Assembly (NCBI GenBank): GCA_027346925.1
Contig: DAIERH010000132.1
Span: 1-6,647 of the forward strand
Direction of reading: 5' to 3'
Source: Geobacter sp.
GTDB lineage: Bacteria; Desulfobacterota; Desulfuromonadia; Geobacterales; Pseudopelobacteraceae
DNA: 6,647 nucleotides
Shown here: piece after piece, positions 1 to 5,718 of the stretch
Position numbering within the stretch: the stretch's first letter is position 1
Layout: each line of letters opens with the position of its first letter
Made by a program: the position numbers and the translations under genes
The notes under the pieces: generated by a model
The model's input: the letters and a program-made list of their open reading frames with translations, nothing else
Databases searched by the model: none
What the model was told of the DNA's origin: nothing

Positions 1-12
1 TGATTCTTGAAA

Positions 13-29
13 TGGCCATATTATGGTCA
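13..29. promoter_or_regulatory. Near-palindrome over a -10-like hexamer upstream of the chemoreceptor gene
   Basis: The 17 bases TGGCCATATTATGGTCA are symmetric about position 21, with 7 of 8 base pairs matching. They contain TATTAT (19-24), five of six matches to the sigma-70 -10 consensus; a matching -35 would lie left of the window edge, so the promoter cannot be confirmed. If it is real, transcription would start near 31 and leave a leader of about 30 bases. A dyad on top of a -10 box is the usual position for a repressor site, but no regulator can be named. The symmetry and hexamer are seen; the function is inferred. Confidence 0.3.
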
Positions 30-60
30 CATTCTAAGCCTGTCATCAAAGGAGGCGGTT

Positions 61-1683
61 ATGATGTTTCGTAATTTGAGAATCGGTACAAAACTGGGCC
101 TGGGTTTCGGGTTTTCCATGATTGTCATTGCCCTGCTGATGACCATTCCATCGGTTCAGTTCACACGCATGCACGGCACCTCGCAGCAGATCCAGGAGAC
201 CAGTTTCCCGTTCGCCATCCTCGCCCAGGATATGGTCTATGACGTGGTTCAGGTGCAGCAGTTCCTGACCGACGTCAGTGCCACCCATGAACCTGACGGG
301 TACAAGGATGCGGAAGAGGCGGCAAAACGCTTCATGGCCGGGGCCGATAAATTCGAGGCACTGTATCGGAGCAGGAACGATGCCGCTTCGCTGAAATTCA
401 TGGAAGGGCTGAAAGGCGATTTCAACGTCTACTACGACCTCGGCAAGAAGATGGCCAACGCCTATGTCACCGAAGGGGTTGAGAGCGGCAACGTCATTAT
501 GAAGGATTTCGACACGGCATCGGAATCACTGGCGAGCAAGGCCCTGAAGTTCAAGGAGGCGCAGATTGCCGAAGCGAACGTTCTGGCGCGTCAAATGGTG
601 GCATCGATGGAGTCCTCCAGGCTCGTTCTGCTGGCGATCGGTTGCGGAGCCCTGCTGGTTACGATGCTCATGTCCCTGGTAGTTACGCGCTCGATCACCA
701 ATCCGATCACAGAGGCGGTTGCCATAGCAGGGACCATTGCCAGGGGGGACCTGACGGTGGCCATAGTCCCGAATTCGAAGGACGAGCCGGGGCGGCTTCT
801 CGAGGCGATGCGGGACATGGTGAAAACCCTGAAGGAGATGGTGTCGGAGACGGCTCATGTCTCCGCCGCAATCACCTCTTCCGCCGAACAGTTGACCGCC
901 ACCTCCAGCGGGATCGCCTCCGGTGCCGAAGAGGTTGCTTCCCAGGCCGGTACCGTTGCCACCGCCAGCGAAGAGATGTCCTATACCAGCGCCGATATCG
1001 CCAGGAACTGCACCATGGCGGCGGATGCCTCGCGGCAAACCAGCGAATCCGCCACGGCAGGGGCGAAGGTCGTCAATGAAAGCATTGCCGGGATGGACCT
1101 TGTTGCGGAGCGTGTCCGCCAGACCGCCAAGACGGTCGAGGCCCTGGGAACGCGATCGCAGCAGATCGGCAACATCGTCGGCACCATCGAGGACATCGCC
1201 GACCAGACAAACCTGCTGGCACTCAACGCCGCCATCGAAGCGGCCCGTGCGGGAGAGCAGGGGCGGGGGTTCGCGGTTGTCGCCGACGAGGTTCGCGCCT
1301 TGGCCGAGCGCACCACCAAGGCCACCCGTGAGATCGGCGAGATGATCAAGGCAATTCAACAGGAAACGAAAAATGCGGTAACAGCCATGGAGGAGGGGGT
1401 CCGGGAAGTGGAGCGGGGCGCCGAGTCATCCCAGAGGTCTGGCCGGGCGCTCGGGGATATCCTGGACCGCATCAACGAGGTTTCCATGCAGATCAACCAG
1501 ATCGCCACGGCGGCCGAGGAGCAGACGGCAACGACGAACGAAGTGACCAAGAGCGTCCTGGAGATCACGAACGTGGTGCAACAGTCCGCACGAGGGGCGG
1601 AAGAGACGGCCGGCGCCGCAAGCTATCTGGCGAAGGATGCCCGGCAACTGCAGAATCTGGTCGGGCGGTTCAGGCTGTCCTAG
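61..1683 (+). CDS. Methyl-accepting chemotaxis protein (transmembrane chemoreceptor)
   Basis: A 540-residue inner-membrane chemoreceptor that would pass ligand binding in the periplasm to a CheA/CheW array. A first membrane span lies at about residues 12-33 after a short basic N-terminus. A mostly helical periplasmic domain of about 150 residues follows, resembling a four-helix-bundle sensor, and a second span lies at about 188-208. HAMP covers about 209-262, with DEPG where many family members have DEIG. The signalling domain runs from about 263 to the end. Its conserved hairpin tip is at 381-404 (DQTNLLALNAAIEAARAGEQ, then GRGF) and leads into AVVADEVRALAERT. About 140 residues lie on each side of the tip, which suggests the 40-heptad class. 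There is no NWETF-type CheR tether; the protein ends in GRFRLS. AAAGGAGG at 48-55 is a strong ribosome binding site for ATG 61. ATG 64 is equally possible, while the in-frame ATG at 7 has no such site. The ligand is unknown. Confidence 0.95.
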   Translation: MMFRNLRIGTKLGLGFGFSMIVIALLMTIPSVQFTRMHGTSQQIQETSFPFAILAQDMVYDVVQVQQFLTDVSATHEPDGYKDAEEAAKRFMAGADKFEALYRSRNDAASLKFMEGLKGDFNVYYDLGKKMANAYVTEGVESGNVIMKDFDTASESLASKALKFKEAQIAEANVLARQMVASMESSRLVLLAIGCGALLVTMLMSLVVTRSITNPITEAVAIAGTIARGDLTVAIVPNSKDEPGRLLEAMRDMVKTLKEMVSETAHVSAAITSSAEQLTATSSGIASGAEEVASQAGTVATASEEMSYTSADIARNCTMAADASRQTSESATAGAKVVNESIAGMDLVAERVRQTAKTVEALGTRSQQIGNIVGTIEDIADQTNLLALNAAIEAARAGEQGRGFAVVADEVRALAERTTKATREIGEMIKAIQQETKNAVTAMEEGVREVERGAESSQRSGRALGDILDRINEVSMQINQIATAAEEQTATTNEVTKSVLEITNVVQQSARGAEETAGAASYLAKDARQLQNLVGRFRLS

Positions 1684-1715
1684 GGCCGCGCAACAGTACC
1701 ATATACCCACCCCGT

Positions 1716-1730
1716 CCCCCCGCCGGGGGG
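1716..1730 (+). terminator. GC hairpin after the chemoreceptor gene, possible terminator
   Basis: CCCCCC (1716-1721), a GCC loop and GGGGGG (1725-1730) form a perfect six-pair stem 33 bases past the chemoreceptor stop codon. An alternative pairing of CACCCC (1708-1713) with GGGGTG (1727-1732) is also possible. The following bases (TGTCCTTAAT) are not a U-tract, so this is not a textbook intrinsic terminator. Position and stem strength are the only support. Confidence 0.35.
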
Positions 1731-1762
1731 TGTCCTTAATCCCTCCCCGATACGTTTTGGTA

Positions 1763-1832
1763 AGGTGTGTAACGACACCTCCGTCCGCCGCCTGGACGCG
1801 GAAACCGGGCAGGGCTCCGGGGGCGGAGTCCC
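1763..1832 (+). other. Three tandem hairpins in the gap between the chemoreceptor gene and ssb
   Basis: This part of the 283-base intergenic stretch contains no credible gene. Three local inverted repeats follow one another: AGGTGT/ACACCT (1763-1768 with 1775-1780), CGTCC/GGACG (1782-1786 with 1794-1798), and GGGCTCCG/CGGAGTCCC (1812-1819 with 1824-1832, one bulged base). They lie upstream of the likely ssb promoter, so they would belong to the chemoreceptor 3' region or to a separate small RNA, not to the ssb leader. I compared the stretch by eye with the conserved cores of common riboswitches and recognised none. Chance stems are frequent in GC-rich DNA. Confidence 0.3.
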
Positions 1833-1850
1833 GGCCGATGAGACGAATTC

Positions 1851-1879
1851 TTGCCCTGGGGCACAAGATGATGTATTCT
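1851..1879 (+). promoter_or_regulatory. Probable sigma-70 promoter of ssb
   Basis: TTGCCC (1851-1856) matches the -35 consensus at four of six positions. TATTCT (1874-1879) matches the -10 consensus at four of six. The spacer is exactly 17 bases. Transcription would begin near 1886, giving a leader of about 80 bases before the ssb start at 1967. It is the best-spaced promoter-like pair I found by eye between the chemoreceptor stop and ssb, and it would also serve the ABC transporter gene. Confidence 0.45.
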
Positions 1880-1966
1880 CCGCCAACCAGTGGAGAGCCC
1901 CTGTGGCGATGAATCCGTTCAGGCGGTGCAAACTTCCCAATAAACAGACAAGTGAGGAGACGTGCC

Positions 1967-2395
1967 ATGGCCAGTCTTAACAAGGTAATGCTGATCGGCA
2001 ACCTGGGCAAGGACCCGGAAGTGCGCTATACCCCATCGGGCCAGGCGGTTGCCAGTTTCAATCTGGCGACGAGCGAGAAGTTCAAGAACAAGAACGGCGA
2101 GTGGGAGGAACGTACCGAATGGCATCGCATCACCCTCTGGGCCAGGCTCGCCGAGATCGCCGGCGAATACCTCTCCAAGGGCAAGACCGTCTACATAGAG
2201 GGACGGCTGCAGACCCGCAAGTGGCAGGACAACAGCGGCAACGAGCGCTACACCACCGAGATCGTCGGCGAGAAGATGCAGATGCTGTCCCCGAAAGGCG
2301 AAGGGCGCCGCGGCAGCGACGTCACTTCCGAACCGGTGGCCGGTGGCGGCGGGTATGAGGAGCCCCCCTTCCAGGATGACGATATCCCCTTCTAG
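1967..2395 (+). CDS. ssb: Single-stranded DNA-binding protein SSB
   Basis: A 142-residue SSB that coats single-stranded DNA in replication, recombination and repair and recruits partner enzymes through its tail. The OB fold fills residues 1 to about 108, with the family hallmarks LIGNLGKDPEVRY (9-21), EWHRITLW (51-58), VYIEGRLQTRKW (75-86) and MQML near its end. By alignment to E. coli SSB from memory, the DNA-stacking aromatics correspond to F39, W52, W58 and W86. The linker is short (about 25 residues) and Gly/Glu-rich. The last six residues are DDDIPF, the acidic tip that binds partner proteins. Length is normal for a short-linker bacterial SSB. The start is ATG 1967 because TGAGGAG (1953-1959) lies 7 bases upstream; the in-frame GTG at 1952 overlaps that site. 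The ABC exporter gene follows 57 bases later on the same strand. Confidence 0.97.
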   Translation: MASLNKVMLIGNLGKDPEVRYTPSGQAVASFNLATSEKFKNKNGEWEERTEWHRITLWARLAEIAGEYLSKGKTVYIEGRLQTRKWQDNSGNERYTTEIVGEKMQMLSPKGEGRRGSDVTSEPVAGGGGYEEPPFQDDDIPF

Positions 2396-2452
2396 AAGCG
2401 GTGCTTTTCCGCCCTGCGTTCGTCAATCCGCGTGATTGCTTGTGACTCCGGC

Positions 2453-4204
2453 ATGTCAGGAACAAACACCATTAACGACCTTTCCCGGCTTGTCGCATAT
2501 CTCCGGTCGCTCCGCTGGCGTTTTGCCGCGGGGACCGGTTTTCTGCTGCTGACCAACGGATTTGCCCTCCTGATCCCCTGGTTCATGAAGCTGGCGGTGG
2601 AGGGGCTCCAGCATCCCGCGGCCGGCCGTTTCCCGCCGGCCGTCTGCGCCCTGATCATTGCCGTGCTGGCCCTGGCGCACTGCATCGCCCGGATATTCTC
2701 CCGCACCCTGTTCCTCAACGCCGCCCGCATCATCGAATTCCGCATTCGCGAAGACCTCTTCCGCAGGCTGCTGCTGTTGGACCAACTCTTCCTTTCCGAG
2801 ACCAGGACCGGCGACATCCTGTCGCGGTTTTCCAACGACCTGACCAATGTGCGCATGTTGACCGGTTTTGGCGCCATGAGCGCCATGAACACGCTGATCG
2901 TGTACGCCGCCACGGTGACGCTGATGCTGCGCATCCATCCCTGGCTGACGCTGTGCGCCATCATCCCCTTCCCGCTGATGATGCTGGTGGTGAAAAAGGT
3001 CAGCAACCGCATGTTCCAGCGCTCCCTGGAGTCCCAGGAGGAACTGGCCCGCCTGTCGAGCCTGGCCGAGGAATCGGTTTCAACGGTGCGGCTGATCAAA
3101 TCCTATTGCCGCGAACAATACTTTCAGGGACTGTTCGCGGATGCCTCCAGCCGCTATCTGGCCTGCAACCTGCGCCTGGCACGGCTGCGCGGCCTGCTGC
3201 TGCCGGTGATGGCAACCGCCACCGGAACCGGCACCCTGATCGTCCTGTTCATGGGAGGACGCCTGGTGATAAGCGGCGCCATAACATTGGGGGATTTCGT
3301 GGCCTTCAGCGGCTACCTGGCCATGCTGGTCTGGCCGACCGCGATGATGGGCTGGATGTTGACCCTGACGCAACGTGGTGCGGCCTCCATGTCACGCTTG
3401 GCCGTAATTCTGGGGGCAGAGCCGGCCGTCGCCGATACGGCGGACGCGGAGCCGCTCGGTGACGTACGGCAGGGGATCGAGTTCCGCCGGCTCTCTTTCG
3501 GCTATGGCCCGGTAAAGATCCTCAACGGGGTTTCGTGCTCCATCGCGGCCGGTGAGCGGATCGGCATTACCGGAGAGGTGGGCAGCGGAAAATCGACGCT
3601 TCTCAAGCTGTTGCCACGCCTGTTGCCGGTCGGCTCCGGGCAGATCTTCATCGATGGCCGCGACATCAACCGGATTTCCCTTGGCAGCCTGCGCAGCCTG
3701 ATCGGGTACGTGCCCCAAGAGGCGTTCCTCTTTTCCCGCAGCATTCGCGAAAACATCGCATACGGCGCCGCCCATGACCATGACGCGGTCGAAGAGTTGG
3801 TCCGCCAGGCGAGCCTGACCGCTGATGTGGATAAGTTCCGCGAAGGCCTGGAAACGCTCGTGGGAGAAAAGGGGGTGACCCTGTCGGGTGGTCAGAAACA
3901 GCGGCTCTCCATTGCCCGGGCCCTGGCGGCCGATCCCCGTGTCCTGCTGCTGGACGACCCGCTCTCGGCAGTGGATGCCGGGCGTGAAGAGGAGATTCTG
4001 GCGGAGTTGGGCCGGTTTTGCGACGGCAGAACCGTGTTGATCGTCTCGCACCGCCTCTCGGCCTTCAGGGATTGTGATCGGGTTCTGGTGCTGCGGGATG
4101 GCGTGATAGCGGAGGCGGGGAGTCCGGCCGAACTGCTTGAACGGGATGGGTTATACGCCGGGATGTATCGTATGCAGCGCCTGGAGGAGGAATTGAGTTT
4201 ATGA
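2453..4204 (+). CDS. Half-size ABC exporter (permease fused to ATPase), MdlA/MsbA-like
   Basis: A 583-residue inner-membrane protein of the type that works as a dimer to export lipids, drugs or peptides. Six hydrophobic spans fill residues 1 to about 305; the ATPase domain starts near 342. Its motifs are complete: Walker A GEVGSGKST (374-382), Q-loop Gln 422 in YVPQEAF, exporter X-loop VGEKG, signature LSGGQKQR (477-484), Walker B VLLLDDP (497-503), D-loop SAVD and switch His 533. The residue after the Walker B Asp is Asp 502 instead of the catalytic Glu. In families such as TM287/288 and the first ATPase domain of MRP-type transporters, this change marks the degenerate half of a heterodimer. 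No second ABC gene is adjacent. The start is uncertain: ATG 2453 gives a normal N-terminus, GTG 2432 would add seven residues, and neither has a clear ribosome binding site. This suggests expression from the ssb transcript. The substrate cannot be told. Confidence 0.9.
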   Translation: MSGTNTINDLSRLVAYLRSLRWRFAAGTGFLLLTNGFALLIPWFMKLAVEGLQHPAAGRFPPAVCALIIAVLALAHCIARIFSRTLFLNAARIIEFRIREDLFRRLLLLDQLFLSETRTGDILSRFSNDLTNVRMLTGFGAMSAMNTLIVYAATVTLMLRIHPWLTLCAIIPFPLMMLVVKKVSNRMFQRSLESQEELARLSSLAEESVSTVRLIKSYCREQYFQGLFADASSRYLACNLRLARLRGLLLPVMATATGTGTLIVLFMGGRLVISGAITLGDFVAFSGYLAMLVWPTAMMGWMLTLTQRGAASMSRLAVILGAEPAVADTADAEPLGDVRQGIEFRRLSFGYGPVKILNGVSCSIAAGERIGITGEVGSGKSTLLKLLPRLLPVGSGQIFIDGRDINRISLGSLRSLIGYVPQEAFLFSRSIRENIAYGAAHDHDAVEELVRQASLTADVDKFREGLETLVGEKGVTLSGGQKQRLSIARALAADPRVLLLDDPLSAVDAGREEEILAELGRFCDGRTVLIVSHRLSAFRDCDRVLVLRDGVIAEAGSPAELLERDGLYAGMYRMQRLEEELSL

Positions 4205-4272
4205 GTTTGAGAGTTTATAGAGTCTATGGAGTGTAGGATTATAACTCATGAACTCCTTAACTCAATGAACTC
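4195..4272. repeat. Opposed GAGT/ACTC repeat arrays forming a long hairpin between convergent genes
   Basis: GAGT(T) units begin at 4195, 4203, 4211, 4220 and 4229, spaced 8, 8, 9 and 9 bases. After an AT-rich loop, ACTC units begin at 4244, 4252, 4260 and 4269, spaced 8, 8 and 9. Pairing the arms inside out (4229 with 4244, 4220 with 4252, 4211 with 4260, 4203 with 4269) keeps the sum of positions nearly constant, so the element folds as one imperfect hairpin of about 70 bases. The TGA stops of both flanking genes (4202-4204 on +, 4271-4273 on -) fall inside TGAGTT units. It probably acts as a shared transcription end or mRNA 3' protective structure, but neither side has a clear U-tract. Confidence 0.6.
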
Positions 4273-5545
4273 AAAACGGATACCCCAGGCCGACGAATAT
4301 TGCCGGCCCCTCCCGCCCGACGCCCAGGTCAACCCGGCCGACGATGTTGGGGCGGACAATGGCGCGGAAGCCGATGCCGGGGTTGTATTCAAAGTCGCTG
4401 GAACGGGCCTTGTCAAGGGATTTCATTACCGCGCCCAGGTCGATGAAGGGCGCCGCCTCCCAGTCGGCGGTAACGTTGAACACCTCCCAGCGGAACAGCC
4501 GGATGCGCTCCTCCAGGTTGCAGAGCAGGAAGCTGTTGTCGATGAAACGGTTGCGTCCGTAACCGCGCAGGGTGGTCTCGCCACCCAAGATACTCTGCTC
4601 CAGGAAGGGGACGTTGTCACCCAGGGTCTGGTTGTACATGAAGCGGAACACGCTGATGTAGCGGGCATTGTCGAGGGGGATGAATCCCTTCATCTCGGCC
4701 TCGTAATGACGGTACTCCTGGCTGCTGCCGAGGGCCTTGAAGCTGGGCTCAAAGGTGGCCCGGGCATAGCCGCCGAAAGTGGGGGTTTCATTGTTGTCCA
4801 GGGTGCTGTAGACCAGTGAGAACCGCTGGGCATGGGCCGTGAATCCGTTGATGCCGGGCACCCTGTCGGCACTGAACCGGTCCTTTATATAGGGTACGGA
4901 GCTTACGGCGCCAGGCAGGATGGTGACGTCGCGGAAACGCTCCCCCAGCACGATCTGAAAATGCTTGCCGATCCAGTAGCCGGCCGAAAGATTGAACCCC
5001 GCCTCGTCATCGTCGTAGTTGGATTCCCGCTGGAAGAGGCTTTTGGCCTCAAAACCGTAAAAGCGGGCGGAGCCGTCGCCGAATTTGTAGACAAAGGCGT
5101 TGAGTTCGAGCCTGTTGTCCAGTTGGGACGTATCCTTGATCTTGAATTCATAGTCGTGGTTGACGCGGGTGGACTGGGAGAGGTTGATCTCGATGTTCCG
5201 TCCCGGGCTGGGGTAGAAGGCGCCGTACAGGGAGGAGGTGACGCCGAAGTTCTCGTTGTAGTTCACCTGGGGCGCCAGCAGCGTGGTGATCTCATCGTTT
5301 TTGTCGTGGAGCAGAAGGGCGGCCAGGGCACCGTAGGTTATCCCCTCGTTGGGGCTGGAGGCGATGACCGGGAGCGGCACGGTCACCAGCTTGGCGTCCT
5401 CGTCGCAGGTGCCGCAGGCAAAGGGGAAGGGAAGCTTCTCCCGCGGGATATGGCTGGTGCAGCCGCTCAATAGCACAAATGCGCACAAAATGAGGATGTT
5501 ATATGTTGCTTGGGTACGAAAAGGCATGACAGGTGTATGTATCAT
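4271..5545 (-). CDS. Omp85-family (BamA/TamA-like) outer-membrane barrel without POTRA domains, lipoprotein-type signal
   Basis: A 424-residue protein with a hydrophobic signal ending in VLLSGC; Cys 29 would be the lipidated residue. The mature N-terminus is short and holds a CGTC pair (CACGTCDED context). The rest alternates aromatic and polar residues like a beta-barrel of about 370 residues. LRGYGRNRF, with LRGY at 326-329, is the loop-6 (V/I/L)RG(F/Y) motif that defines Omp85 proteins. The chain ends in LGYPF, with the C-terminal Phe used for barrel assembly by the BAM complex. There is no room for POTRA domains, so a BamA or TamA role is unlikely; such short members are often annotated as surface antigen or BamA/TamA family protein. 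The start is uncertain. ATG 5545 follows GGGAGGG very closely, ATG 5527 gives the more usual 23-residue signal, and ATG 5608 would place 49 residues before the Cys. It converges on the ABC gene and diverges from the kinase gene. Confidence 0.8.
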   Translation of the reverse strand: MIHTPVMPFRTQATYNILILCAFVLLSGCTSHIPREKLPFPFACGTCDEDAKLVTVPLPVIASSPNEGITYGALAALLLHDKNDEITTLLAPQVNYNENFGVTSSLYGAFYPSPGRNIEINLSQSTRVNHDYEFKIKDTSQLDNRLELNAFVYKFGDGSARFYGFEAKSLFQRESNYDDDEAGFNLSAGYWIGKHFQIVLGERFRDVTILPGAVSSVPYIKDRFSADRVPGINGFTAHAQRFSLVYSTLDNNETPTFGGYARATFEPSFKALGSSQEYRHYEAEMKGFIPLDNARYISVFRFMYNQTLGDNVPFLEQSILGGETTLRGYGRNRFIDNSFLLCNLEERIRLFRWEVFNVTADWEAAPFIDLGAVMKSLDKARSSDFEYNPGIGFRAIVRPNIVGRVDLGVGREGPAIFVGLGYPF

Positions 5546-5622
5546 TCCCTCCCGGCAGGTGTCAACAGCACAGATGCCCCCGCTAACGTTGATAGCGCTT
5601 GTTTCCATGTTTTCCCTGGGTT

Positions 5623-5628
5623 ATTATG
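5623..5628 (-). promoter_or_regulatory. Possible -10 element of the outer-membrane barrel gene
   Basis: Read on the minus strand this is CATAAT, five of six matches to TATAAT, about 80 bases before the barrel start at 5545. No recognisable -35 lies at a suitable distance: the hexamer 17 bases upstream is TACCTG. This is weak support, listed because it is the best -10 found on this strand in the divergent gap. Confidence 0.2.
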
Positions 5629-5642
5629 TGGTTTGAATTATG

Positions 5643-5658
5643 GGGCAGGTATGGGGCA
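5643..5658 (+). promoter_or_regulatory. Possible sigma-54-type promoter of the histidine kinase gene
   Basis: GG at 5644-5645 and GC at 5656-5657 have the ten-base gap of a -24/-12 promoter, and the -24 half reads GGCA. The -12 half reads GGGCA where TTGCA is typical, so the match is partial. Transcription would start near 5669, about 50 bases before the kinase start. The element is built from two copies of ATGGGGCA (5640-5647 and 5651-5658), so the match could be a by-product of that repeat. Confidence 0.25.
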
Positions 5659-5665
5659 TGGACTT

Positions 5666-5710
5666 ATGGATCATGATTCAGAATCCATGCGTCTTAGTTT
5701 TGAATTCAAA
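5666..5710. promoter_or_regulatory. Palindrome cluster in the divergent control region
   Basis: Three dyads lie close together before the kinase start at 5719. ATGGAT (5666-5671) faces ATCCAT (5683-5688). GATTC-A-GAATC (5675-5685) is nested within it. TTTGAATTCAAA (5699-5710) is a perfect 12-base palindrome directly before the weak GGG ribosome binding site, and its half TTTGAATT recurs at 5632-5639. These are candidate operators or a leader hairpin for the kinase gene or the divergent barrel gene. The symmetry is seen; the regulator is unknown. Confidence 0.35.
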
Positions 5711-5718
5711 GGGTCTTC

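Noticed and set aside
769..804. DEPG instead of DEIG in the chemoreceptor HAMP domain
   Set aside because: Variation at this position is common among chemoreceptors, and the rest of the domain and the hairpin tip are intact, so it does not suggest loss of function.
526..1359. A 277-codon open frame on the minus strand inside the chemoreceptor gene
   Set aside because: It is antisense to a certain gene, low in complexity (rich in Gly, Arg and His) and has no family resemblance. Strong GC bias at third positions produces such shadow frames.
1730..1850. Possible riboswitch upstream of ssb (fragments recalling ZTP or cobalamin cores, such as CCGCCTGG)
   Set aside because: The other conserved core segments are missing, the segment lies upstream of the likely ssb promoter, and ssb is not a usual target of these riboswitches.
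1426..2010. A 194-codon minus-strand frame spanning the chemoreceptor end and the intergenic gap
   Set aside because: It overlaps two confident genes, has no ribosome binding site noticed and contains no recognisable motif.
4832..5473. A 213-codon open frame on the plus strand opposite the outer-membrane barrel gene
   Set aside because: It is Val/Gly-rich antisense translation of the barrel. The minus-strand frame has the signal sequence, Omp85 motif and terminal Phe.
5536..5565. Perfect TTGACA (-35) on the minus strand at 5560-5565 near the barrel gene start
   Set aside because: The hexamers at 16-18 base spacing match the -10 consensus at three positions or fewer, and the start would fall at or inside the coding region, leaving only a leaderless message from ATG 5527.
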